NCBI RefSeq assembly: GCF_013009345.1
Contig: NZ_JABELE010000001.1
Location: forward strand, 248,001-312,000
Source: Acinetobacter geminorum
GTDB lineage: Bacteria > Pseudomonadota > Gammaproteobacteria > Pseudomonadales > Moraxellaceae
Direction of reading: 5' to 3'
DNA length: 64,000 nucleotides
Every line of letters starts with the position of its first letter. The first letter of the stretch is position 1. A model generated the notes under the pieces. The model did no database searches. It was not told the origin of the DNA and saw nothing but the letters and a program-made list of their open reading frames with translations. Shown here one piece after another: positions 49,338 through 56,397 of the stretch. A program made the translations under genes and the position numbers.

Positions 49338-50465
49338 ATGCAGATCGGAATCCCAACCGAAACTGTCGTCGGTGAAAATCGTGTAGCTGCTACGCCAGAG
49401 ACAGTAAAGAAGTTGATTAGCGCTGGTCATAGCGTTGTGATTGAACGTGGTGCTGGTGTAAAGGCTGCGTACATTGACAGTGCTTATGAACAGGTCGGTG
49501 CAACCATTACGGATGATGCCTATACGGGTAGTCAAATTATTTTGAAAGTTCGTGCACCACAGGGCGCGGAAATTCAGAAACTTGCAGCAAATACCGCTGT
49601 TGTAGCAATGTTTGATCCTTATCGTAACACCGAGCTAGATCAGTTTGCGAATCAACAAGTGTCTGCTTTTGCTTTAGAACTGCTTCCTCGTACGCTTTCT
49701 CGTGCACAAAACATGGATGTGTTGTCTTCTCAAGCAAACTTAGCTGGTTATAAGTCGGTTTTACTTGCTGCTGCTGAATATCAACGCATGTTCCCAATGC
49801 TTATGACTGCTGCGGGTACTGTAAAGCCTGCGCGTGTTGTAATCATGGGTGTTGGGGTTGCTGGTCTTCAGGCGATTGCAACTGCAAAACGTTTAGGTGC
49901 AATTGTTGAAGCAACTGATTTACGTCCTACAGCAAAAGATCAAGTTGAGTCTTTAGGTGGTAAGTGGTTAGACGTACCAATGTCTGAAGAAGAGCAACAA
50001 CGTGCAGCGGATGCCGCTAAAAATGGTTATGGATGGATGCCAGGTGAGCAATACATCAAAGACCAAGCTGCAATTGTAGATAAAGCTGTTTCTAATGCTG
50101 ACATCGTGATTACTACTGCATTGTTACCAGGTCGTGATGCACCACGTTTAATTAAAGCTGAAACTGTTGCCAAGATGAAACCGGGCTCTGTCATTTTAGA
50201 TATGGCTGTTGAAACTGGTGGTAACGTTGAAGGCTCTAAGGTTGGTGAGACTGTGTTTACAGAAAATGGCGTGAAAATTTTGGGTGTTCCAAATATTCCC
50301 GCAACTGTAGCAACAGAAGCTTCTGCATTGTATGCGCGTAACGTTTTTAATTTCGTAGAGACCCTATTCGACAAAGAGAAAAACTTTGCGATTAATCAGG
50401 AAGACGAAATCCAAAAAGCCCTATTGGTCACTCATGGCGGTCAAGTACTGCTTAAGCGTGGTTAA
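49338..50465 (+). CDS. pntAA: NAD(P) transhydrogenase subunit alpha, part 1 (NAD-binding)
   Basis: Hydrophilic dI subunit of the proton-pumping transhydrogenase that makes NADPH from NADH. The 375 residues start 'MQIGIPTETVVGENRVAATP', with 'LSSQANLAGYKSVLLAA', the NAD-binding 'VVIMGVGVAGLQAIATAKRLGA' (in parts) and 'EATDLRPTAKDQVESLGG'. In this three-gene form the alpha chain is split in two, as in Pseudomonas and Rhodospirillum. AGGAACGCTC precedes the ATG. Followed after 11 bp by the membrane part. Confidence 0.95.
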   Translation: MQIGIPTETVVGENRVAATPETVKKLISAGHSVVIERGAGVKAAYIDSAYEQVGATITDDAYTGSQIILKVRAPQGAEIQKLAANTAVVAMFDPYRNTELDQFANQQVSAFALELLPRTLSRAQNMDVLSSQANLAGYKSVLLAAAEYQRMFPMLMTAAGTVKPARVVIMGVGVAGLQAIATAKRLGAIVEATDLRPTAKDQVESLGGKWLDVPMSEEEQQRAADAAKNGYGWMPGEQYIKDQAAIVDKAVSNADIVITTALLPGRDAPRLIKAETVAKMKPGSVILDMAVETGGNVEGSKVGETVFTENGVKILGVPNIPATVATEASALYARNVFNFVETLFDKEKNFAINQEDEIQKALLVTHGGQVLLKRG

Positions 50466-50476
50466 GGAGATTTCTC

Positions 50477-50791
50477 ATGGTTGAAACTATTACAATTTTC
50501 GTCCTTGCCATCTTCGTAGGTTATTACGTGGTTTGGGGTGTTACGCCAGCTTTGCATACACCACTTATGGCAGTAACCAATGCGTTGTCATCTATTATTG
50601 TGGTAGGTGCAATGTTGCAAACTGTAGGTCTGCCAGTTTTAGGTGTAGATGCTAACGTTGCATTTCAAAGTGTGAATGTGGTGAGCGTACTTGGTGCGAT
50701 TGCAGTATTTTTGGCAAGCATTAATATTTTCGGTGGCTTTGCAGTAACTGCACGCATGCTGGAAATGTTCAAGCCTAAGCAAAAGAAATAA
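50477..50791 (+). CDS. pntAB: NAD(P) transhydrogenase subunit alpha, part 2 (membrane)
   Basis: A 104-residue, very hydrophobic protein with three or four helices: 'ITIFVLAIFVGYYVVWGVTP', 'LMAVTNALSSIIVVGAMLQ', and 'VSVLGAIAVFLASINIFGGFAV' (in parts), ending in basic residues 'KPKQKK'. It corresponds to the membrane end of E. coli PntA and forms part of the proton channel with PntB. 12 bp before pntB. Confidence 0.94.
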   Translation: MVETITIFVLAIFVGYYVVWGVTPALHTPLMAVTNALSSIIVVGAMLQTVGLPVLGVDANVAFQSVNVVSVLGAIAVFLASINIFGGFAVTARMLEMFKPKQKK

Positions 50792-50803
50792 GAGGGCTTT
50801 GAC

Positions 50804-52258
50804 ATGGAATTTATTCAAGTAAATGCAAACTGGTTGTACCTTGTTGGTGCAATCCTCTTTATCTTGACGCTTCGTGGTTTGTCTGGTCCTAAAACAGCAA
50901 TTCAAGGTAACCGTTACGGTATGATCGCGATGGCGATTGCAGTTGTAACGACTTTCTTTGTTGCGAATAACCCAGTCATTTGGATGATCGTTGGTGCAAT
51001 GGTGTTAGGCGCAATCGTGGGTATCGCACGTGCACGTACAGTACCAATGACTCAAATGCCAGAAACTGTTGCGCTTATGCACTCATTGGTGGGTTTGGCT
51101 GCGGTATTAATTGCGATTGCTGCAATTTTACATAACAACCAATTAACTGCATTGTTTGCTCAAAATGAGGCGGCTTTGACTGCAGCTGGCGTACAACATG
51201 CACACATGAGTAAGGTTCACTTATTTGAATTGTTTGTTGGTTGTTTCGTTGGTGCGATTACCTTTACTGCATCTGTGTTTGCGTATGGTAAATTGGCTGC
51301 GAAAAAATGGGCTAAAACAATTTCTGGTGCATGGGTTAAACCTGTTCAAGCACTTATCTTTGTTGCGATGTTGGCTTGTGGTTTCTACTTCTTTACAACT
51401 GGCAACATGACTGCTTTCTGGGCAATGACAGCACTTGCACTTGCATTTGGTTGGGTTTGGATTGCGCCAGTGGGTGGTGGTGATATGCCTGTAGTGGTAT
51501 CACTTCTTAACTCATTCTCTGGTTGGGCAGCAGCAGGTATTGGTTTTACACTTGAAAACAACATGTTGATCGTTGCTGGTTCGCTTGTAGGTTCATCTGG
51601 TGCGATTCTGTCGTACATCATGTGTAAAGCAATGAACCGTTCGATCATCAATGTATTGTTTGGTGGGGCAATGGGTGGTGCAGCAGTTGCATCTGCAGAT
51701 AAAGGTGAACAAGTTCAACGTAACTACCGTTCAGGTTCTGCTGATGATGCTGGTTTCTTGATGTCAAATGCGGACAGCGTTGTGATTGTACCGGGTTATG
51801 GTATGGCGCAAGGTCGTGCTCAAAATGCGGTAAAAGAGTTGTGTGAACTTTTGAAAGAACAGGGTGTAACGGTTCGCTTTGCAATCCATCCGGTTGCAGG
51901 TCGTATGCCTGGTCATATGAACGTACTACTTGCTGAAGCGGACGTGGCATATGAAGACATTTTGGAAATGGATGAGATCAACTCAGACTTCCCTGCAACT
52001 GACGTAGTACTTGTAATTGGTGCAAACGACGTTGTAAACCCAGCTGCGAAAGATGATCCAAGCTCACCGATTTATGGTATGCCAATTCTTGAAGCTCATA
52101 AAGCACGTACAATTATGGTAATTAAGCGTTCTATGGCAACAGGTTATGCTGGTCTAGACAACGACTTGTTCTATAACGAAAAAACAATGATGATCTTTGG
52201 TGATGCCAAGAAAGTTGTTGAAGATATGACAAAAGCAATTAACGGTACAGGCCACTAA
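50804..52258 (+). CDS. pntB: NAD(P) transhydrogenase subunit beta
   Basis: 484-residue beta subunit. The first 290 residues carry about nine membrane helices ('VALMHSLVGLAAVLIAIAAIL' in the second to third); the C-terminal 190 residues are the NADP-binding dIII domain with 'VIVPGYGMAQGRAQNAVKEL', 'RFAIHPVAGRMPGHMNVLLAEA' (in parts), 'VLVIGANDVVNPAA' and 'IMVIKRSMATGYAGLDN'. Completes the pnt operon, which ends in a UUCG-loop terminator. Confidence 0.96.
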   Translation: MEFIQVNANWLYLVGAILFILTLRGLSGPKTAIQGNRYGMIAMAIAVVTTFFVANNPVIWMIVGAMVLGAIVGIARARTVPMTQMPETVALMHSLVGLAAVLIAIAAILHNNQLTALFAQNEAALTAAGVQHAHMSKVHLFELFVGCFVGAITFTASVFAYGKLAAKKWAKTISGAWVKPVQALIFVAMLACGFYFFTTGNMTAFWAMTALALAFGWVWIAPVGGGDMPVVVSLLNSFSGWAAAGIGFTLENNMLIVAGSLVGSSGAILSYIMCKAMNRSIINVLFGGAMGGAAVASADKGEQVQRNYRSGSADDAGFLMSNADSVVIVPGYGMAQGRAQNAVKELCELLKEQGVTVRFAIHPVAGRMPGHMNVLLAEADVAYEDILEMDEINSDFPATDVVLVIGANDVVNPAAKDDPSSPIYGMPILEAHKARTIMVIKRSMATGYAGLDNDLFYNEKTMMIFGDAKKVVEDMTKAINGTGH

Positions 52259-52271
52259 GTTGCTTTAAAAT

Positions 52272-52299
52272 AAAAAACCACCTTCGGGTGGTTTTTTAT
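52272..52299 (+). terminator. Intrinsic terminator of the pnt operon
   Basis: AAAAAACCACC pairs with GGTGGTTTTTT across a TTCG tetraloop; the symmetric A/T runs make it bidirectional for the convergent SDR gene. Confidence 0.93.
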
Positions 52300-52312
52300 T
52301 TGGGCTGTTTTT

Positions 52313-53134
52313 TTAAAGAAATTTTTCTACAAGGTCCATAGATTGTTGATAGAGGTCACGTGCAAGTTGCCGATTTTTAGCATGTGATGATTTCCAGTCT
52401 GGCATATGTGCGCTGACATATTCGCCATTACGGTTCTGCCATGCCTCAGAAGTTGCCATTTCTGTAATGAGGTTTGCTGGAACTGAGGTTGGGACTAGGC
52501 CTAATTTCATCGCCGCATAGACAGGTTTGGGTAAGTCGCGATAAATATCAGAAGCGACACCGCCTGGATGTAGTGCGTTATTGGTAATTGAACTTCCGGC
52601 TAACTGTTCTGCTAATGCATTGCTGAATAGTAAATTCGCAAGCTTTGATTGACCATAATAGAACAGGGGATTGTAAAAACCTTCTGCGCGAAATTTATTG
52701 GATTTAATTGAGCCAACCCAATGAGCAATAGACGCAAGATGAATAATGCGCGCTTTAGGAGACTGTTGTAAAACTGGAAGTAGTTTTTGAGTTAATAAAA
52801 AATGGCCTAAATAATTAACCCCAAATTGTTGTTCAAAGCCTTCATGGGTCAGTTGTTTTGTTTTGGCAAATAAACCTGCGTTATTAATGAGTACGTCAAG
52901 GTTGCCATATTTATCTGCAATTTCATCGGCAGCTTTTCTAGTTAATTCAAGACTATTTAAGTCGAGAGAAACGACATCGACTTGTCCTTGGTTAAGTGAG
53001 CGTAGTTTGTTTTGTGCCTCTTGCGCTTTTTGAGGATTTCGACATGCCAAAATCACATGTTGCCCTTGTTTAACAAGTTGTTCTGCTGTCGCGAAACCTA
53101 TGCCCGTATTAGCACCTGTAATTAATATCTTCAC
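52313..53134 (-). CDS. Short-chain dehydrogenase/reductase (retinol-dehydrogenase-like)
   Basis: About 273 residues with a classical SDR fold: cofactor motif 'ILITGANTGIGFATAEQLV' at the N-terminus, 'NNAG' in 'LDVLINNAGLFAKT', and the catalytic Y-x3-K in 'FYYGQSKLANLLF'. 'LNSLELTRKAADEIADKYG' is typical of the RDH/WW-oxidoreductase-like branch. The start is taken as GTG 53134, with GGAG eight bases upstream; an in-frame TTG at 53176 has no ribosome site. The substrate cannot be predicted. Convergent with pntB. Confidence 0.88.
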   Translation of the reverse strand: MKILITGANTGIGFATAEQLVKQGQHVILACRNPQKAQEAQNKLRSLNQGQVDVVSLDLNSLELTRKAADEIADKYGNLDVLINNAGLFAKTKQLTHEGFEQQFGVNYLGHFLLTQKLLPVLQQSPKARIIHLASIAHWVGSIKSNKFRAEGFYNPLFYYGQSKLANLLFSNALAEQLAGSSITNNALHPGGVASDIYRDLPKPVYAAMKLGLVPTSVPANLITEMATSEAWQNRNGEYVSAHMPDWKSSHAKNRQLARDLYQQSMDLVEKFL

Positions 53135-53298
53135 TTTCTGTACTCCGGTTATGCTATTTATTGGTGGGGACTTCAAGAATTTGTATAGTGCTGCAAATTT
53201 GACAATTTGTCATGTCAAAATTGGTTGTAAGTGATGATTGGTGCTTTGGGGATAGGGTCTGCGTATTTGAATGTCATTAAAATTGATGTTAGATAAAT

Positions 53299-53330
53299 AA
53301 AAAAAGCGGCTCAAAAGAGCCGCTTTTTTT
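53299..53330 (-). terminator. Intrinsic terminator of rsfS
   Basis: GCGGCTC / GAGCCGC stem with AAAA loop, flanked by seven A and seven T. It lies 13 bases past the rsfS stop on the minus strand. Confidence 0.9.
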
Positions 53331-53342
53331 AAAAGCAAAATT

Positions 53343-53744
53343 TTAAGCAACCGACTCTGGAGCGGTACGCCATAAGCTTTCTAAATCATAGAATTTACGA
53401 GCTGTTGGTAGCATTACGTGTACTACAACAAAGCCGAGATCAATCAAGATCCATTCTGCATCTCGTTCACCTTCAACGCCAATCGGGCGGAAACCGGCTT
53501 TTCGAGCTTCTTCTGCAACATTGTCAGCAAGTGCTTTGACATGGCGAGTAGAAGTACCACTTGCAATTACAATAGCATCAGCGACATTGCTAATTGAGCT
53601 AACATCTAACTGGAGAATATCTTTTGCTTTTACATCAACTAAAGCGTCGTGGACGACTTTGAGACAAGCTTGTACGTCTTTATTTGAGGTGTTCATTGCG
53701 AAATCGTGAGAATTAGACACGCTGGGCGATGGTTCTAAATTCAT
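53343..53744 (-). CDS. rsfS: Ribosome silencing factor RsfS
   Basis: Binds uL14 on the 50S subunit and blocks subunit joining when nutrients are short. The conserved core is 'DVSSISNVADAIVIASGTSTRHVKALADNV' (in parts), then 'GVEGERDAEWILIDLGFVVVHVML' (in parts) and 'RKFYDLESLW'. ATG 53744 has AGGA upstream and gives 133 residues; an in-frame GTG ten codons earlier and an ATG at 53696 are alternatives. No nadD or holA partner adjoins it here, unlike in E. coli. Confidence 0.94.
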   Translation of the reverse strand: MNLEPSPSVSNSHDFAMNTSNKDVQACLKVVHDALVDVKAKDILQLDVSSISNVADAIVIASGTSTRHVKALADNVAEEARKAGFRPIGVEGERDAEWILIDLGFVVVHVMLPTARKFYDLESLWRTAPESVA

Positions 53745-53825
53745 ATAGGGTATATTTTCCTGACAATTACTCACTATCTAATATAGTGGTTTTCTCACTA
53801 AATTTCAAACAGAAGTCGTAACAGT

Positions 53826-54620
53826 TTATATATTTACATCATCTGAAAAGTATTTTTTCTTCCATGTAAACGACTGATTTGAAGCATTTTCAGGTTTATA
53901 TTCTGCTGCAATGTAGTTCTGATATGAACTTTGCTTTAACCAAGAAAAAATTTGTTCATAAGGAATTTGAGCTGTATCAGGCTCATGGCGGCCCGGGCAG
54001 TCTGCAAATTGAATATGACCAATTAAGTTAATATTTTCTTGTAAACCCTCAAGTACATCTTCACCCATCATGGCCATGTGATAGCAGTCATATTGCATTT
54101 TGAGAGCAGGGTGATTGACTGCTTCTAGCATTTCTTGTCCCTGTGCAATATTCTGCACCAAAAAGCGAGGCATATCCGTGCCATTAATCATTTCGAAAAC
54201 AGGCTCTATACCATGTTCACTTAATAAGTTGCAGGCATGTTTTAAATTGGCTGCTAACGTTTTTAAACAAGGAAGTAAGTCAGCATCTAGCGGTTGTTTA
54301 CCTGCTAAAATATTAACACGAGGAACTTTTAAAGCAGTGGCATAGCTAATGGCCAATTCTAAGGCTTCATGAAAAGCTATCTCTTGGCCGGGAATGCCTG
54401 CTAAACCGTTTCCGCCTTGCATAAGATCACCAGCAGGAACATTGATTAGACAGAGATTGAGGTTGTAACGTTCAAGTTGGTCTTGAATCTCAGAAATGGT
54501 AAGTTCGTATGGGAATTGGATTTCTACATGTTCAAAGCCCTCTGCATGGGCTAATGCGAAGCGTTCAATTAAAGAAACTTCGGTAAAAATCATGGATAAG
54601 TTAACGGCAAGACGACCCAT
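53826..54620 (-). CDS. hyi: Hydroxypyruvate isomerase family protein
   Basis: A 264-residue TIM-barrel protein of the xylose-isomerase-like family. 'RLAVNLSMIFTEVSLIERFALAHAEGF' (in parts) opens the barrel; metal ligands are likely in 'GIEPVFEMINGTDMP', 'LKMQYDCYHMAMMGED', 'GHIQFADCPGRHEPDT' and 'YIAAEYKP', the Hyi pattern. It interconverts hydroxypyruvate and tartronate semialdehyde. GGAG sits seven bases before ATG 54620. The next gene upstream (54637-55503) is a matching hydroxyacid dehydrogenase, as expected for tartronate semialdehyde metabolism. Confidence 0.9.
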   Translation of the reverse strand: MGRLAVNLSMIFTEVSLIERFALAHAEGFEHVEIQFPYELTISEIQDQLERYNLNLCLINVPAGDLMQGGNGLAGIPGQEIAFHEALELAISYATALKVPRVNILAGKQPLDADLLPCLKTLAANLKHACNLLSEHGIEPVFEMINGTDMPRFLVQNIAQGQEMLEAVNHPALKMQYDCYHMAMMGEDVLEGLQENINLIGHIQFADCPGRHEPDTAQIPYEQIFSWLKQSSYQNYIAAEYKPENASNQSFTWKKKYFSDDVNI

Positions 54621-54636
54621 ACACAAACTCCGTTTA

Positions 54637-55503
54637 TTATTGCTCTACTACTTGAATCATAGTAGCTAAATCTTTCTCAGCAAAGCCATTTTTTTGGTGA
54701 GTTTGTAGCTGTAATAGAGCTTTTTGTGCAACAGGGATATCTAAATTAACATTGTTAGCCAATGTTACCGCGTTGTTAAGATCTTTAGATAATGTTTGAA
54801 CTTTCCACTGAACAGGCTCGAATGTATGAGTTGCCATGCGTGGTGCAAGTATTTGAAATGGCTTTGAGTCGGCAAATCCACCAGCTAGAGCTGGAGCAAG
54901 TAATGTGGTGTCTACACCAGCTCGGTCTGCTAGTGCTACAGCTTCAGCGATAAGAGCACTATTTGCTGCCACAATGAGTTGATTACAAATTTTAGTGGCT
55001 TGACCCGTACCTATATCACCCATTCGTGTTACACGTTGAGATAAGACATTAAAAATGGGAGCTAATTCCGTAATCGTTTGAGCATCACCACCTGCAAAAA
55101 TAACAAGTGTGCCTTGTTCTGCACCAGCTGTCCCACCTGATACGGGTGAATCAATCCATATAACGTCATGCGCAGCAGCAGCTTGAGCAAGCGTTTTTGT
55201 TGCAGTAACAGATAAGCTTGAGAAATCAACAATTACCTGTTTAGCTTTTAAATTAGGCTGAATTTGTTCAAATACTACTTCTACTGCTTTGTCATCTGCT
55301 AGGCAGGTTAAAATAATTGGATACTCACCAATATCTGAAAGCTCTAAAGGCTGTGCGCCGATATCAATCAGTTCTTCACATGCAGAAGGGGTTCGATTCC
55401 AAACCGCAACTTGAAAACCAGCCTGAATAAGACGGGTTGCCATGCGGCTCCCCATCAGCCCTATACCTAAAAAAGCAATAGGGGTATTACGATCAAAATT
55501 CAT
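54637..55503 (-). CDS. NAD(P)-dependent beta-hydroxyacid dehydrogenase (tartronate semialdehyde reductase-like)
   Basis: A 288-residue HIBADH-family enzyme: Rossmann motif 'IAFLGIGLMGSRMATRLIQAG' (in parts), 'VWNRTPSAC', the substrate motif 'WIDSPVSGGTAGAEQGTLVIFAGG' (in parts), the catalytic Lys in 'GDIGTGQATKICNQLI' and the C-terminal helix 'LSKDLNNAVTLA'. Together with hyi 16 bp away it probably reduces 2-hydroxy-3-oxopropionate to glycerate, but 3-hydroxyisobutyrate is also possible, given the enoyl-CoA hydratase gene next to it (12 bp). Confidence 0.87.
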   Translation of the reverse strand: MNFDRNTPIAFLGIGLMGSRMATRLIQAGFQVAVWNRTPSACEELIDIGAQPLELSDIGEYPIILTCLADDKAVEVVFEQIQPNLKAKQVIVDFSSLSVTATKTLAQAAAAHDVIWIDSPVSGGTAGAEQGTLVIFAGGDAQTITELAPIFNVLSQRVTRMGDIGTGQATKICNQLIVAANSALIAEAVALADRAGVDTTLLAPALAGGFADSKPFQILAPRMATHTFEPVQWKVQTLSKDLNNAVTLANNVNLDIPVAQKALLQLQTHQKNGFAEKDLATMIQVVEQ

Positions 55504-55515
55504 AATCTAAGCTCT

Positions 55516-56304
55516 TTATTTATATTGGCGTGGTAAAAAATTAACTTCCGGATGTTTGTCTTTTTTACGAGCAAGTTTGCTATTTTTACCAAGTAATAAT
55601 TTAAGTTGCCAGATTTTTTCTAGACGTAATGACTTTTCAGGTTGGTGTTCCATTGCATCAAGTACACGTTTTGCTGCAGTTAGGGCATCAGGTGAGCGTT
55701 GTAACATTTCAGCAGCTATTTCATTGGCTTTTTCTAGTGGAGAGTTGCTTAAATGAGTCACAAGACCAATTTCTTTTGCATAATTCCCATCAAAAACACG
55801 GGCTGTTAAGGTGAGTTCTTTTGCAAGGTCAACACCAATTAAGCCTTTCAATGAGCGAGTAAGTCCCATATCTGGAACTAAGCCCCAACGGCTTTCCATA
55901 ATCGACATTTTAGTGTCTGGATGAGAGATGCGAATATCAGCTGCTAAGGCAAGTTGCATTCCGGCACCAAAACAATATCCTTCAAGAGCTGCAATCACAG
56001 GTACAGGTAAATTTTGCCAAATCAGGAATGCTTTCTGGAATAGACTTTGGCCAGGTTTAACAAGCTCCCAAATGGCAAAAGCGGAGTTTTTCGGATTATT
56101 CAGATCAGATAAATCAATTCCAGCACTAAAAACTTGTGCTTCCCCTGTCAAAATCACACAGCGGATATCTCTATCTTTTTTAATGGCTTTTGCTGTTGAA
56201 ACGAGTTCTTTTAATAAGGCAAAACTCATGGCATTACGTTTATCAGGACGGTTTAGATAAACTGTTGCAATGCCATTATTCTTTTCAATACGTAAAAGTG
56301 CCAT
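55516..56304 (-). CDS. Enoyl-CoA hydratase/isomerase (crotonase) family protein
   Basis: A 262-residue crotonase. 'GIATVYLNRPDKRNAMSFALL' is the classic N-terminal pattern; the oxyanion-hole segments are 'FSAGIDLSDL' and 'LEGYCFGAGMQLALAADIR' (in parts). At the catalytic positions it reads 'ESRWGLVPDMGLTRSL', with the second Glu replaced, more like a CoA-acyl hydrolase or dienoyl-CoA isomerase than a canonical hydratase. First gene of a three-gene minus-strand cluster with the hydroxyacid dehydrogenase and hyi. Confidence 0.88.
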   Translation of the reverse strand: MALLRIEKNNGIATVYLNRPDKRNAMSFALLKELVSTAKAIKKDRDIRCVILTGEAQVFSAGIDLSDLNNPKNSAFAIWELVKPGQSLFQKAFLIWQNLPVPVIAALEGYCFGAGMQLALAADIRISHPDTKMSIMESRWGLVPDMGLTRSLKGLIGVDLAKELTLTARVFDGNYAKEIGLVTHLSNSPLEKANEIAAEMLQRSPDALTAAKRVLDAMEHQPEKSLRLEKIWQLKLLLGKNSKLARKKDKHPEVNFLPRQYK

Positions 56305-56397
56305 GAAATTCCCGCTTATTTTTTTATCGATAAGCGGAGCATAACATGGCTGTAATTTGGAAACATGACAGCTCAGTCATACCAGTTGGTAGATATG

